Below are positions 9,901 through 17,241 of a stretch of DNA of 64,000 bases, in pieces. Location: NCBI RefSeq assembly GCF_003149515.1, contig NZ_CP029145.1, positions 1,612,001 through 1,676,000 on the forward strand, read 5' to 3'. A program made the position numbers and the translations under genes. Source of the DNA: Hymenobacter nivis. Its GTDB lineage: Bacteria; Bacteroidota; Bacteroidia; Cytophagales; Hymenobacteraceae. Under the pieces are notes generated by a model. The model made no database searches, had not been told where the DNA came from, and was given only the letters and a program-made list of their open reading frames with translations. The stretch's first letter is position 1, and the number at the start of each line of letters is the position of its first letter.

Positions 9901-11011
9901 CACTACCAGCACCGGCCAACCGGAAGCCGTCCCCATGAAAGTTGGCTACATCGGCCCGCGCACCGACGTTGAAAAAATGGTAGCCGCCATCTGGGCCCCA
10001 CTGCTAGGCCTGGAAAAAGTAAGCGTATACGACGACTTCTTTGAGTTGGGCGGGCACTCGCTAATTGCCGTGCAAGCCATGGCACAGCTGGCCCAGGAAA
10101 CCGGCAAACGCCTGCCCCTGGCCGCACTCTTCGAGCACCCGACGGTGGAAAAAATCGCGTCGATGCTGGAGTTGGACAGCAAATTCATCACCTGGGATTC
10201 GCTGGTGCCTATTAAGCCCGGCGGCACCAAAACCCCGCTCTACATTGTGCACGGGGCCGGACTGAACGTATTGATATTTAACGCCCTGGCCAAAAACCTA
10301 GATTCTGAGCAACCCGTGTACGGTTTGCAGGCCCGCGGGCTCAACGGCATCGACGAGCCCCTGGGCACGGTCGAGGAAATAGCCGCGCACTACGTGGCCG
10401 CCATCGTGGGCAGAGACGCAGTGGGGCCCTACGCACTGGCCGGTTATTCCTTTGGAGGAATTATTGCCTACGAGATGGCCCGGCAGCTAACGGCTTCGGG
10501 GAAAAAAATTAAAGCACTTGTTGTTTTCGATACTTATGCCGGCGAGGAGTATTGTGCGAAAAGCAACTTAAAAAAGCGTTTTTTTCGCCTTAAATACAAT
10601 GTTGGCATGCTGATTCACAACGTTATATTATTGGGTAAAAATCCGCGCGGCATCCTCAAACACCGGTACACCACGGCCAAGTTAGCTTTTGATAAATATT
10701 ATCTTCGATTCCGAAATAAAGAGGCAAATCAGCACGAATTATTTTTCCAACAACCGCTTAGAGTAGAAGCTGTAATCGACCAAGCAGCTCGCTGCTATGT
10801 TATTAGCCCCCAGGATATAACCCTCGATTTATTCCGCGTGAAAGAGACTTTTTATTACATGCACGACGCCCATTACATGGGCTGGAAAAACCTCGCGCTG
10901 GGCGGTATTAATATTCGCGAAATTCCCGGCGAACACAATTTATTATTTGCTCCACCACACGACGTTGAGATTGCCAATACCCTGCAGAATGTATTGGATG
11001 GCTACAATTAA
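6959..11011 (+). CDS. NRPS terminal module, C-A(Gly)-PCP-thioesterase
   Basis: 1350 residues, following the hybrid synthetase on the same strand. Condensation domain 10-430 with an intact HHxxxDG motif near 156 (HHIVCDG). Adenylation domain about 470-960 (YTSGSTGQPKG near 625, YGPTETT). The residues I read at the ten specificity positions are D-I-L-Q-L-G-L-I-W-K, the known glycine code; this is a hand alignment. Carrier Ser near 1031 (LGGHSL). Type I thioesterase about 1085-1350 with nucleophile GYSFGG near 1162 and His near 1324 (GEHNLL). The module would add glycine to the beta-amino acyl chain from the preceding protein and release the product by hydrolysis or cyclisation. The thioesterase coding region from about 10500 is clearly more AT-rich than the rest, suggesting separate ancestry. 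Confidence 0.93.
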   Translation: MEALDTSHILDFDPFAGPEIVRIAPITEPQAEIWAAYLLGSDDANRAYNEAVALRLAGPLDRAALQRALDALVAQHEALRATFSADGRHLCILAPEPLPLAYHDLTQQTPAEQRQWLAAHAQMEAEHVFSLTEGPLLRASLAALSATDHCLTLTAHHIVCDGWSIGVMLQDLGQLYSAYAQQKLPFLPVPPAFGDYADDQAAFYQSAEYERVKQFWVEQYQGAVPVLDVPTDFPRPAARTYASRRQDYPLPPPLLGALKKMGQKAGCSFVTTLLAGFEVLLYQLTGQTDLVVGLPAAGQAPLGAARLVGHCVNLLPLRSRPTGELRFVDYLKQRKTALFDAYDHQNLTFGSLLKKLPVARGGGRLPLVPVVFNIDLGLGDAVAFHGLTHQLTSLPRAYENFELFVNASGSEAAMTVEWSYNAALFEPATIDQLMARFEQLLTEVAENPGVKLQDLRAPLAPAYSALNATAQPYPATQTLHQLVTAQARATPTKTAVQCGSTEVSYQQLDGRANRFAHYLLAQGVRPGDVVALVADRSPDLLVALLAIVKCGAAYLPLDPVYPPDRIAYMLADSNARVLIASARLRHDFGAPAQALVLEEILVAMAGYSDQAPAVPVTSDQLAYVLYTSGSTGQPKGVQVTHRNVVNLLCAMQQVPGLEVANKFLAITTISFDIAGLELFLPLVAGATVVLAEAAEARDGHLLLQLLETARITAMQATPATWQMLLDAGWTRPLPLKALCGGEALPAGLARQLVPLCQSLWNLYGPTETTIWSAVKQITDPAAPITIGHPIANTQFYVVDENLRAVKPGTVGELLIGGDGVTNGYLHRPELTRERFIANPFGVSPGALLYRTGDLGRLLPSGELQCLGRLDQQVKLRGYRIELGEIEHALATIDGIKAAVVVAGAPNTPQAHLHAHVLADDNWLPSDLDTRLNSWKKLLNKQLPAYMVPAKFTIQPNFPLTANGKIDRLALASLTDPGLAAPTTSTGQPEAVPMKVGYIGPRTDVEKMVAAIWAPLLGLEKVSVYDDFFELGGHSLIAVQAMAQLAQETGKRLPLAALFEHPTVEKIASMLELDSKFITWDSLVPIKPGGTKTPLYIVHGAGLNVLIFNALAKNLDSEQPVYGLQARGLNGIDEPLGTVEEIAAHYVAAIVGRDAVGPYALAGYSFGGIIAYEMARQLTASGKKIKALVVFDTYAGEEYCAKSNLKKRFFRLKYNVGMLIHNVILLGKNPRGILKHRYTTAKLAFDKYYLRFRNKEANQHELFFQQPLRVEAVIDQAARCYVISPQDITLDLFRVKETFYYMHDAHYMGWKNLALGGINIREIPGEHNLLFAPPHDVEIANTLQNVLDGYN

Positions 11012-11081
11012 CCCGTGCAGCTACGCACAAAAGTCCCGCCCAGCAGCTGCTGGGCGGGGCTTTTGTGCGTAGCTGCACGGG
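11012..11081. terminator. Near-perfect 70-nt palindrome, bidirectional terminator
   Basis: Two 35-nt arms meet with no spacer and differ at one position (a T that can still pair with G). It starts immediately after the synthetase stop codon and lies between convergent genes. The GC-rich core is flanked by A and T runs. Likely ends transcripts from both sides. Confidence 0.8.
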
Positions 11082-11092
11082 GCCCCGGCAAT

Positions 11093-12022
11093 TTAATAAA
11101 TAGCTGTTACTTCTTCGCTCTGTTCCGTACGGCTGGCGCGGTACATGCCTTCTGAATTAAAGGGCAATGCTAAATTACCTAGGGCATCAACGGCAATGAG
11201 GCCGCCCTCGCCACCGGCCGGGGCCAGCTTGTCGTGCACCACCACGCGGGTGGCTTCGGCCAAGCTCAGGCCCCGGTATTCCATCAGGCAAGCCACGTCG
11301 TGGGCCGCCACGGCCCGGATAAAGTACTCGCCGTGCCCAGTGCAGCTGATGGCGCAGCGGGCGTCGGCCCAGGTACCGGCCCCGATGATGGGCGTGTCGC
11401 CGATGCGGGCATAGCGTTTGTTGGTCATGCCGCCGGTGCTGGTGGCAGCGGCAAGGTGGCCGCGGGCGTCGCAGGCCACGGCCCCCACGGTACCTTTTTT
11501 CCAGTTTGGGTCGGCGGCGGGCGCGGCGGCATGGTCGAGCTGCATGCGGCCGGCGGCAATGGCCTCCTGGAGCTGGTCGTAGCGCTGCTGGGTGAAGAAA
11601 TACGCGGGCGGCTGCACGGGCAGGCCGTGCTCCAGGGCCAGCTCGTCGGCGCCGGGGTAGGCCAGCAGCACGTGCTCGGTGGCGTCCATAACGAGGCGAG
11701 CGGCGCGGATGGGGTTTTGCACCTGGCGCACGCCGGCCACGGCCCCAGCGCGGCCGGTATGGCCGCAGGCCAGGGCGGCGTCCATCTCGTGGTGGCCCTC
11801 GTGGGTGAACACGGCCCCGCGCCCGGCGTTGAACAGCGGGCAGTCTTCGAGGCTGCGCACGGCGGCCTCCACGGCGTCGAGGGCGGGGCCCCCACCAGCC
11901 AGCACGGCGTAGCCGGTGGCCAGGGCCGCTTGCAGGGCGGCGCGGTACTGGGTTTCGGCGGCGGGCGTGAGGGTGGCGCGGGCAATGGTACCGGCGCCGC
12001 CGTGGATGGCCAGGGCGAGCAT
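11093..12022 (-). CDS. iaaA: Isoaspartyl peptidase / plant-type L-asparaginase
   Basis: 309 residues, the normal size of this N-terminal-nucleophile hydrolase family. The N terminus (LAIHGGAGTI) is characteristic, and GTVGAVACD carries the Thr that becomes the nucleophile after autocleavage into alpha and beta subunits. Other family motifs are STGGMTNKR and DTPIIGAGT. It hydrolyses isoaspartyl dipeptides and asparagine in the cytoplasm; no signal peptide is evident. Convergent with the NRPS gene. The short distance to the divergent DUF3127 gene suggests back-to-back promoters. No link to the NRPS product is implied. Confidence 0.9.
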   Translation of the reverse strand: MLALAIHGGAGTIARATLTPAAETQYRAALQAALATGYAVLAGGGPALDAVEAAVRSLEDCPLFNAGRGAVFTHEGHHEMDAALACGHTGRAGAVAGVRQVQNPIRAARLVMDATEHVLLAYPGADELALEHGLPVQPPAYFFTQQRYDQLQEAIAAGRMQLDHAAAPAADPNWKKGTVGAVACDARGHLAAATSTGGMTNKRYARIGDTPIIGAGTWADARCAISCTGHGEYFIRAVAAHDVACLMEYRGLSLAEATRVVVHDKLAPAGGEGGLIAVDALGNLALPFNSEGMYRASRTEQSEEVTAIY

Positions 12023-12124
12023 AAGGGGCTTTTATAAAATGAAAAGATGGACGTAGCAAAGGTAACGGGCCAACCGCCGGGGCCCCGCGCCAGCCAAAAT
12101 CGGGCAAAACAAGGATTTTTTTCG

Positions 12125-12132
12125 TAGGTTTG
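12125..12132 (+). promoter_or_regulatory. Bacteroidota -7 element for DUF3127 gene
   Basis: TAGGTTTG matches TAnnTTTG and lies 38 bases ahead of the start codon. No good -33 TTTG is found 19 bases upstream, so the assignment rests on the -7 element alone. Confidence 0.4.
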
Positions 12133-12169
12133 GTGTTCTAGTTTCAACCCTACCAAAAGACCAAGTTTT

Positions 12170-12604
12170 ATGGCTTACGATGTAACCGGCCGCCTGATTG
12201 AGATTTTCGACGAGCAGCAAATCAGCGAGAAATTCCGCAAGCGCGAGTTTGTGCTGGAAGTGCAAGACGGCCAGTACCCCGAGCAAATCAAGTTCCAGCT
12301 GGTGATGGATAAAACCAGCCTGGTGGACCAGTTTAAAGTGGGCGACGAGGTGAAAATTGCCTTCAACCTGCGTGGCCGCGGCTATAACAAAAACGGCCAG
12401 ATGATGTACTTCACCAACCTGGAAGCCTGGCGCATCGAGCCCGCCGGCGCCGCCCAAGGCGGTGGCGGCGCAGCCAACTACGGCGGCCAGCCCCAGCAGC
12501 AGGCCGCCCCGCGCCCCGCCGCTCAAAACCAAAACCCGACCCTGCGGGCCCAGCCTTCGGCAGCCCCCATCGCCAGCGACGACGACAACGACCTGCCTTT
12601 TTAA
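12170..12604 (+). CDS. DUF3127 domain protein
   Basis: 144 residues. Residues 1-95 form the conserved DUF3127 region (MAYDVTGRLIEIFDEQQISEKFRKREFV split over the start; later FNLRGRGY and FTNLEAWRI). The pattern resembles a small OB-fold, SSB-like protein; single-strand nucleic-acid binding is an inference, not established. Residues 96-144 are a Gln/Pro/Ala-rich linker ending in an acidic tip DDDNDLPF. Tails ending in an acidic DDDxxxPF motif are how SSB proteins recruit partner enzymes, which supports the analogy. Single gene with its own terminator hairpin downstream. Confidence 0.85.
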   Translation: MAYDVTGRLIEIFDEQQISEKFRKREFVLEVQDGQYPEQIKFQLVMDKTSLVDQFKVGDEVKIAFNLRGRGYNKNGQMMYFTNLEAWRIEPAGAAQGGGGAANYGGQPQQQAAPRPAAQNQNPTLRAQPSAAPIASDDDNDLPF

Positions 12605-12671
12605 GCTGTTAGCTTGCTACTCAGTCGGGCTGGACTGGATTTGTAAAAAAACTATTAGTCAATAGCCCATA

Positions 12672-12710
12672 AAAACGTGCCGTTCCGGTTTTACCGGGGC
12701 GGCACGTTTT
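12672..12710. terminator. Hairpin terminator after DUF3127 gene
   Basis: Arms AAAACGTGCC (12672-12681) and GGCACGTTTT (12701-12710), with an inner CCGGT/ACCGG stem. It ends in a T run, so it should terminate plus-strand transcripts from the DUF3127 gene. Confidence 0.7.
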
Positions 12711-12735
12711 AGTTTCGGCCCGCGTACAAGGCCGC

Positions 12736-13368
12736 ATGGATTTAGCCGAGATGATTGCCCGCGGCGAGGGCGAAACGCTGGAGTTCAAGCAGAAAACCAC
12801 CCATGTACACCGCATTTCGCGCACATTAGCCTCCCTGGCCAATACACGCGGGGGCCACGTGCTAGTGGGCGTCGACGATGCGGGCCGGGTGGTGGGCGTG
12901 CGCGACGCGGAAGAGGAATTGTTTGTGTTGCGCAATGCCGCGGCCCACCACATCGAGCCGCCGCTGACGGACCTGCGCTTCCGTGAGGTGGAGGCCGACG
13001 GGCGCACGGTGCTAGTGGTGACGGTGCCCGAGAGCATCGCCAAGCCCCACCGGGCCCAGGTAGCCCCCGGCGACTGGCGCGGCTACGTGCGGGTGCGCGA
13101 CCAAAGCGTACAAACCAGCCGCCTCACCGAGCAGGTGCTCGAGCGCCAGGCCCCTCCTACCGAACCTATTTTCGAGCGCGTCCCCCTGAACCGGCACGAG
13201 TTAGCAGCCATTGAGTACGCCAAAACCCACCCGCGCCTCACGCTGCCACAATTTATGAAACTAGTAAATTTTGGTAAACGCCGCGCTTACCAGATGCTGA
13301 TAAAACTAGTGCTGCACGGCTACTTACGCTACCACGACAAGGAAAAAGAGCCCTACTATACTATCTAG
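12736..13368 (+). CDS. AlbA_2 (Schlafen-type) putative DNA-binding protein
   Basis: 210 residues. The N-terminal 15-120 matches the AlbA_2 domain: GEGETLEFKQ, then LANTRGGHVLVGVDDAGRVVGV, typical of Schlafen-like ATP/nucleic-acid-binding proteins in bacteria. The C-terminal region about 155-205 is probably a winged helix (LTLPQFMKLVNFGKRRAYQMLIKL). A regulatory role is likely but the target is unknown. The stop codon is formed at the junction with an IS630 element: TA is target DNA and G is the first base of the element. Removing the element restores TAA, so the protein is unchanged. Confidence 0.8.
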   Translation: MDLAEMIARGEGETLEFKQKTTHVHRISRTLASLANTRGGHVLVGVDDAGRVVGVRDAEEELFVLRNAAAHHIEPPLTDLRFREVEADGRTVLVVTVPESIAKPHRAQVAPGDWRGYVRVRDQSVQTSRLTEQVLERQAPPTEPIFERVPLNRHELAAIEYAKTHPRLTLPQFMKLVNFGKRRAYQMLIKLVLHGYLRYHDKEKEPYYTI

Positions 13369-14377
13369 AGCGGATTTCAGAATAGTATACGGGTTTGGTG
13401 GTATCTTCTGATTATGAAAGCGTATTCTCTTGATTTGCGCGAACGCGTGGCGGCCGCTAGTGCGCAGCCCGGCCGCACCATGCCAGCCGTGGCCGCCCAG
13501 TTCAGCGTCTCGGTGTCGTTTGTGGAAAAGCTGCTGCACCGCCAGCGCACTACGGGCTCGGTGGCGGCACTGCCCCCGCATCCTGGTCCAGCGCCGGAAC
13601 TGGACGCGGCCGCCCGGAACGAATTGCGGGCCTGCCTGCGCCAGGAGCCCGATGCCACGCTGGCCGAATTGTGCACCTGGCTGGCCGCCATTGGTGGTCC
13701 GGCCGTGAGCCAATCGACCTTGTGGCGAGCCGTGCAGGCGCTGGATTGGCGGCGAAAAAAAAGAGCGTTCACGCCGCTGAGCGCGACACCCAGCGGGTCG
13801 TAGCCCTGCGCCGGGCCTTTGTCGAAGCGGTGCAAGCCGCAGATTTCACCTGTTTGAAGTTCGTGGACGAGACCAGTACCAACCTGACCTATTGCCGCCG
13901 CTACGCCCGGGCCGAAGGCGGGCAGCGCGCCCACCAGGCCACGCCCCTGCACGGGGGGCCGAACGTGACGCTCGTAGCTGCCCTGACGCCCACCGGCCTG
14001 CAAGCGGCCATGACCCTGAGCGGGGCCGTCAACGGGGACGTGTTTGCCGCCTATCTCGACCAGGTGCTCGGCCCCACCCTGGTGCCCGGCGACGTGGTCG
14101 TGCTCGACAACCTGCCGGCCCATAAAGTCGCTGGACTGGCCCAACTCGTGGAAGCCCGCGGAGCCCGCCTGCTTTACTTACCCCCTTACTCGCCTGACTT
14201 CAATCCCATTGAGTTGGCCTTCAGCAAGCTCAAAACCTGGCTGCGCAGGGCCCAGGCCCGCACCCGAGAAGCGCTGGAAGGCGTTATCCAGACGGCCACT
14301 GAATGGATAAGTGAGCAGGATGCTAGAAACTGGTTTGACCATTGTGGATACCACGTACAGTAACCTGAAATTCGCTC
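13368..14377 (+). mobile_element. IS630-family insertion sequence
   Basis: About 1.0 kb. The ends are inverted repeats, 13366-13380 and 14365-14379 including the target TA, with 14 of 15 bases matching; weaker similarity continues inward for about 10 more bases. The element is flanked by a TA dinucleotide on each side, the target duplication of the IS630/Tc1/mariner superfamily. It carries one transposase in two overlapping frames. The insertion sits exactly in the stop codon of the AlbA_2 gene. Ends and frames look intact, so it may be active. Confidence 0.9.
13414..14363 (+). CDS. IS630 transposase, expressed by -1 frameshift
   Basis: Frame 1 (13414-13803) encodes an N-terminal helix-turn-helix region (SLDLRERV..., FSVSVSFVEKLL). 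Frame 2 continues to 14363 with the DDE domain: Asp in FVDETS, Asp in VLDNLPAHK, Glu in SPDFNPIELAFSK. The frames overlap at a run of eight A (13755-13762), where a slip of -1 joins RRKK to the second frame. Slippage at an A run is well known for this family, so the full-length protein of about 315 residues is probably made this way, with the 129-residue frame-1 product as a by-product. A decay mutation is the alternative, but nothing else looks damaged. Confidence 0.85.
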
Positions 14378-14379
14378 TA

Positions 14380-14554
14380 AACCACGGATTTATCGGATTA
14401 GCCGGATTTCGGGGACGATTACTATCAAGTTGACAGTTCTGGACAAAAAAAGCCCGCTGAAGCGGGCTTTTTTTTACGTTGATGGGGAATGTATGCGGCA
14501 AAGCAATTATCCCCAAAACCCGATAAATCCGGCTAATCCGATAAATCCGTGGTT
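14380..14554. repeat. Nested inverted repeat with nonamer-phased outer arms and inner terminator
   Basis: The outer arms, 14380-14409 and 14525-14554, are perfect 30-bp reverse complements built from nonamers of the form NNNNCGGAT. Inside is an intrinsic terminator at 14445-14474: seven A, GCCCGC, a 4-base loop, GCGGGC and a long T run. The left arm begins at the last base of what was the AlbA_2 stop codon before the IS insertion. The element separates convergent genes and has a close structural relative at 23658-23813. Confidence 0.8.
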
Positions 14555-14559
14555 CAGGA

Positions 14560-14676
14560 TTAGTCCTGGCGCATGTCTTTTTGGCGCTTCTTCTCGTCTT
14601 TCTCCGCTTTTTTCTCCTTGGTGGTTTTAGCGGGCTCTTTCTTTTTCTCTTTGCGGGCGTCGGTGCTCTTGGCCAT
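14560..14676 (-). CDS. 38-residue Lys/Glu-rich small protein
   Basis: An ATG-to-stop frame of 38 codons, beginning MAKSTDARKEKKKEPAKT and ending DKKRQKDMRQD-like (KRQKDMRQD). It is about one third Lys with Glu and Asp, has no hydrophobic segment, and would be a highly charged, probably helical or disordered peptide. It ends just outside the nested terminator repeat, as real genes here tend to. No family is recognised; similar short basic proteins occur in related genomes to my recollection, which I cannot check. It could bind nucleic acid or ribosomes, but that is speculation. Confidence 0.5.
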   Translation of the reverse strand: MAKSTDARKEKKKEPAKTTKEKKAEKDEKKRQKDMRQD

Positions 14677-14771
14677 GGTTGAAAAGCAGGGTTAAGGATG
14701 GAAACAGGTGAAAAACGCGGCGGCGCGCCGCGTGTTGTGCAAGGCGAAGGTAAAAAATCTTCGGAGTTTAT

Positions 14772-16319
14772 TTACGGATGCAGCACCGGCACGTACCGCT
14801 CGTGGAACACGTGGAGGTGGTGGCGCTCGTGGCCGGGCAAGATGAACAGCAGGGCCCGCACCGTAACGGCTGCCCCGTTGGCGGTACCGCGCCGGTCGAG
14901 CTGCGCATCTTTGAAGCCCTCGAACAGAGCCAGCGTGGCGGCGCGCGTGGTGGTATATTCCACTAGCAAGTCGCTCACAGAACGGGCGTTGGCATCGCCG
15001 GTGTCGGCGTAGGCGTTTTCATCGAAGCCAGCCAGCGCTTGGCCGTCGGCGCGGGCGAAACGCAGGGCCCGGTAGGCAAATATGCGCTCGGCATCGGCCA
15101 GGTGCAGCAATACCTGCTTGGGCGTCCACTTGCCGGGGGCGTAGGCAGTTTGGGCCTGGGCGTCGGTGAGGGCCCCGAACGTGGCCTGCACCTCGGCGGT
15201 TTGGGCGCGCAGGGCGGCCAGGGGGTCGTGGCCGGCGGGTACTAGGGCTACGTAGGTCTCGTAGAAAGGGGCGAAATCGCCGGCTTCGGGGCGGGTAGTA
15301 CGCATGGCAGCGGTGGGGGTTGGTGAGCAGAGAACCAGTGGGGGCCCCGCGGCGTGGTGGGCCGGCGGCGGCAGGTTGATGCTGGCCGGCACCGCCGCCA
15401 CGGCCGCCGGCAAAGCCAGCGCGGGGGCCGGGTGCGGGTCGACGTGCAGGCGCACCACGGGCAGCGGCGGTGGCAGCGCGGCCACCGCGGCGGGGGCCCC
15501 AAAAGCCCAGGCCAGGAAATCGGGCAGCACCCGGCCCCAGGTGTCGGGGTGGTGATGGCCGCCTTCCACCTGCACATAACGCAACTGCCGGGCCACGTCG
15601 AGGCCTTGGGCCTGCAGGGCTTCTACCAGGTCCAGGGAGTCTTCGATGGCGTCGATGACGCCGTTTTCGTTGCGGTCGTTGCGCTCGTCGAGCGTACCGG
15701 TTTGCAGCCAGAAGGCGTGGGCAGGATGCGCCGGGCGGGCCTGGATCTGCTGGTGCATGAGGCGGTCGGCGGGCGTGTAGCCGTCGCCCACGGCCCGCCC
15801 GCGCCACCAAAACGAGCCCGAGAAGGCCCCCGCCCGCGCAAACGCCTCGGGATGGTGCCACACGGCGTCGAAGGCCATCAACCCGCCGAGCGAAAACCCG
15901 GCAAAAACGGCTTCGGCGGGGTCGGCGGTGGCGCGGCACTGGGCCTGGGCCCAGGGCAGTAGCTCGCGCAGCACAAAGGCGGTGTAGGCGTCGGCGCGGT
16001 TGCCGCGGCCGTTGTAGTCGGGCCGGCCGGCGATGCCGTACTCGTGCAGGCGCTGCTCGTTGGCGTGGGGGGCCACCACCACGAAGGGCCCCAGGGGCCC
16101 CTGGGCCCACAGCGCGGCCAGCGTAGCGCGCAGGTGCAGGCGCGCCAGGTCCTGGCCGTCGTTGAGGTACAGCACGGGGTAGGGCGCGGGGCGGGCCGCG
16201 TCGTGGCCGGGGGGCAGCAGCACGCTCACCGCCACTAGGCGGCCCAAAAACTCCGACGCCAGCACTTCTTCACGCTGCCGCACGGCCAGCAACGCCGCGT
16301 CTGCATTTACCACAATCAT
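14772..16319 (-). CDS. Putative esterase fused to a DinB-like domain
   Basis: The frame runs from 16379; I prefer the ATG at 16319 (MIVVNADAALLAV) because esterase similarity starts there. Residues 1-270 resemble the putative esterase (enterochelin esterase-like) alpha/beta hydrolases: VLYLNDGQDL, nucleophile elbow FAGFSLGG, and later a His in EGGHHHPDTW. A Pro/Ala linker of about 60 residues follows. The last 170 residues are DinB-like (APGKWTPKQVLLHLADAER, LPGHERHHLHVFHERY), with the His pattern used for metal binding. An internal ATG at 15305 (MRTTRPEAGDF) is where a free-standing DinB protein would start, so two translation products, or a recent fusion by stop-codon loss, are possible. 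Confidence 0.75.
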   Translation of the reverse strand: MIVVNADAALLAVRQREEVLASEFLGRLVAVSVLLPPGHDAARPAPYPVLYLNDGQDLARLHLRATLAALWAQGPLGPFVVVAPHANEQRLHEYGIAGRPDYNGRGNRADAYTAFVLRELLPWAQAQCRATADPAEAVFAGFSLGGLMAFDAVWHHPEAFARAGAFSGSFWWRGRAVGDGYTPADRLMHQQIQARPAHPAHAFWLQTGTLDERNDRNENGVIDAIEDSLDLVEALQAQGLDVARQLRYVQVEGGHHHPDTWGRVLPDFLAWAFGAPAAVAALPPPLPVVRLHVDPHPAPALALPAAVAAVPASINLPPPAHHAAGPPLVLCSPTPTAAMRTTRPEAGDFAPFYETYVALVPAGHDPLAALRAQTAEVQATFGALTDAQAQTAYAPGKWTPKQVLLHLADAERIFAYRALRFARADGQALAGFDENAYADTGDANARSVSDLLVEYTTTRAATLALFEGFKDAQLDRRGTANGAAVTVRALLFILPGHERHHLHVFHERYVPVLHP

Positions 16320-16493
16320 GCGGCAAAGTAACAGCAGCCCCAGCACTTGCCGTAAAAACCCGGCCGGGACCCTAGGCATTTGGCGGGGCCCGCAACATTA
16401 TTTCCCCCTTTATTTCTACGGCCAATAATTTTCTTGCTAGTTTGCCGCGCCAGCCGGCCTAGCCTTCCACCCTTATCCCCCCCGCCCCCGATT

Positions 16494-17198
16494 TTGCACG
16501 AACAGCACCGCCGCTTTTATTCGCACCACCTGGGCCAGGACATCGACCTGCTCGTGTTCGGCACCTGGGGCTACCCCGTGGTCATTTTCCCCACGTCGGG
16601 TGGCCGCCACTACGAGGCCCGCGACTTCAACCTCGTCGAAGCCGCCCGCCCGCTGGTGGAGGCCGGCCGCGTGAAGCTGTACTGCATCGACAGCATCGAC
16701 CGCTACTCGTGGTACGCCAAGGACTTAGCGCCCGCCGTACGGGTGCAGAACCACATTTTTTACGACCGGTTTCTCTGCGAAGAGTTAGTGCCGCAACTCC
16801 AGAAGGAGTGCAACGTGGACAAGATTGCCGTGGCCGGGTGCAGCTTTGGCGGCTACCACGCGCTCAACTTCGCGTTTCGGCACCCCGACCAGGTGGCGCA
16901 CCTCTTTACGATGGGCGCGGCGTTCGACATCCGCCAGTTTATCGACGGCTACCACGACGAAAACGTGTATTACAACAACCCGCCCGAGTTCATGCCCGGG
17001 GCCCACAGCGAGCATTTCCAGTGGATGAATATCATCATGGGCACGGCTGAACACGATTTTTGCAAGGAATCCAACTACCAGATGGCCGCCCTGCTAAGCC
17101 AAAAGGGCATCCCGTACCGCCTCGACGTGAACCCCTACGGCACCCACGACTGGCCGGTGTGGCGCGAAATGTTCCCGCAGTACCTGAATACGATTTAG
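16494..17198 (+). CDS. Alpha/beta hydrolase, COG4947-type esterase
   Basis: The frame is open from 16380, but the first ~38 residues are Pro-rich and unlike the family; similarity starts at HEQHRRFYSHHLGQD, so I choose TTG at 16494 (234 residues). The nucleophile elbow is AGCSFGGYHA, with the catalytic His probably in YGTHDWPVW. First of five co-directional genes, 43 bases ahead of an ATP-grasp gene. In this company its role is more likely cleaving or transferring an ester or amide of the pathway product than general lipid hydrolysis (inference). No signal peptide with the chosen start, so cytoplasmic. Confidence 0.8.
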   Translation: MHEQHRRFYSHHLGQDIDLLVFGTWGYPVVIFPTSGGRHYEARDFNLVEAARPLVEAGRVKLYCIDSIDRYSWYAKDLAPAVRVQNHIFYDRFLCEELVPQLQKECNVDKIAVAGCSFGGYHALNFAFRHPDQVAHLFTMGAAFDIRQFIDGYHDENVYYNNPPEFMPGAHSEHFQWMNIIMGTAEHDFCKESNYQMAALLSQKGIPYRLDVNPYGTHDWPVWREMFPQYLNTI

Positions 17199-17241
17199 CT
17201 TTAGCCTCTCTCTACTCCCAATACCACCAACACCCTTTCCC

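Noticed and set aside
11187..12107. Long overlapping frames on both strands of the isoaspartyl peptidase gene
   Set aside because: Arg/Pro-rich translations typical of wrong frames; the chosen frame has all family motifs.
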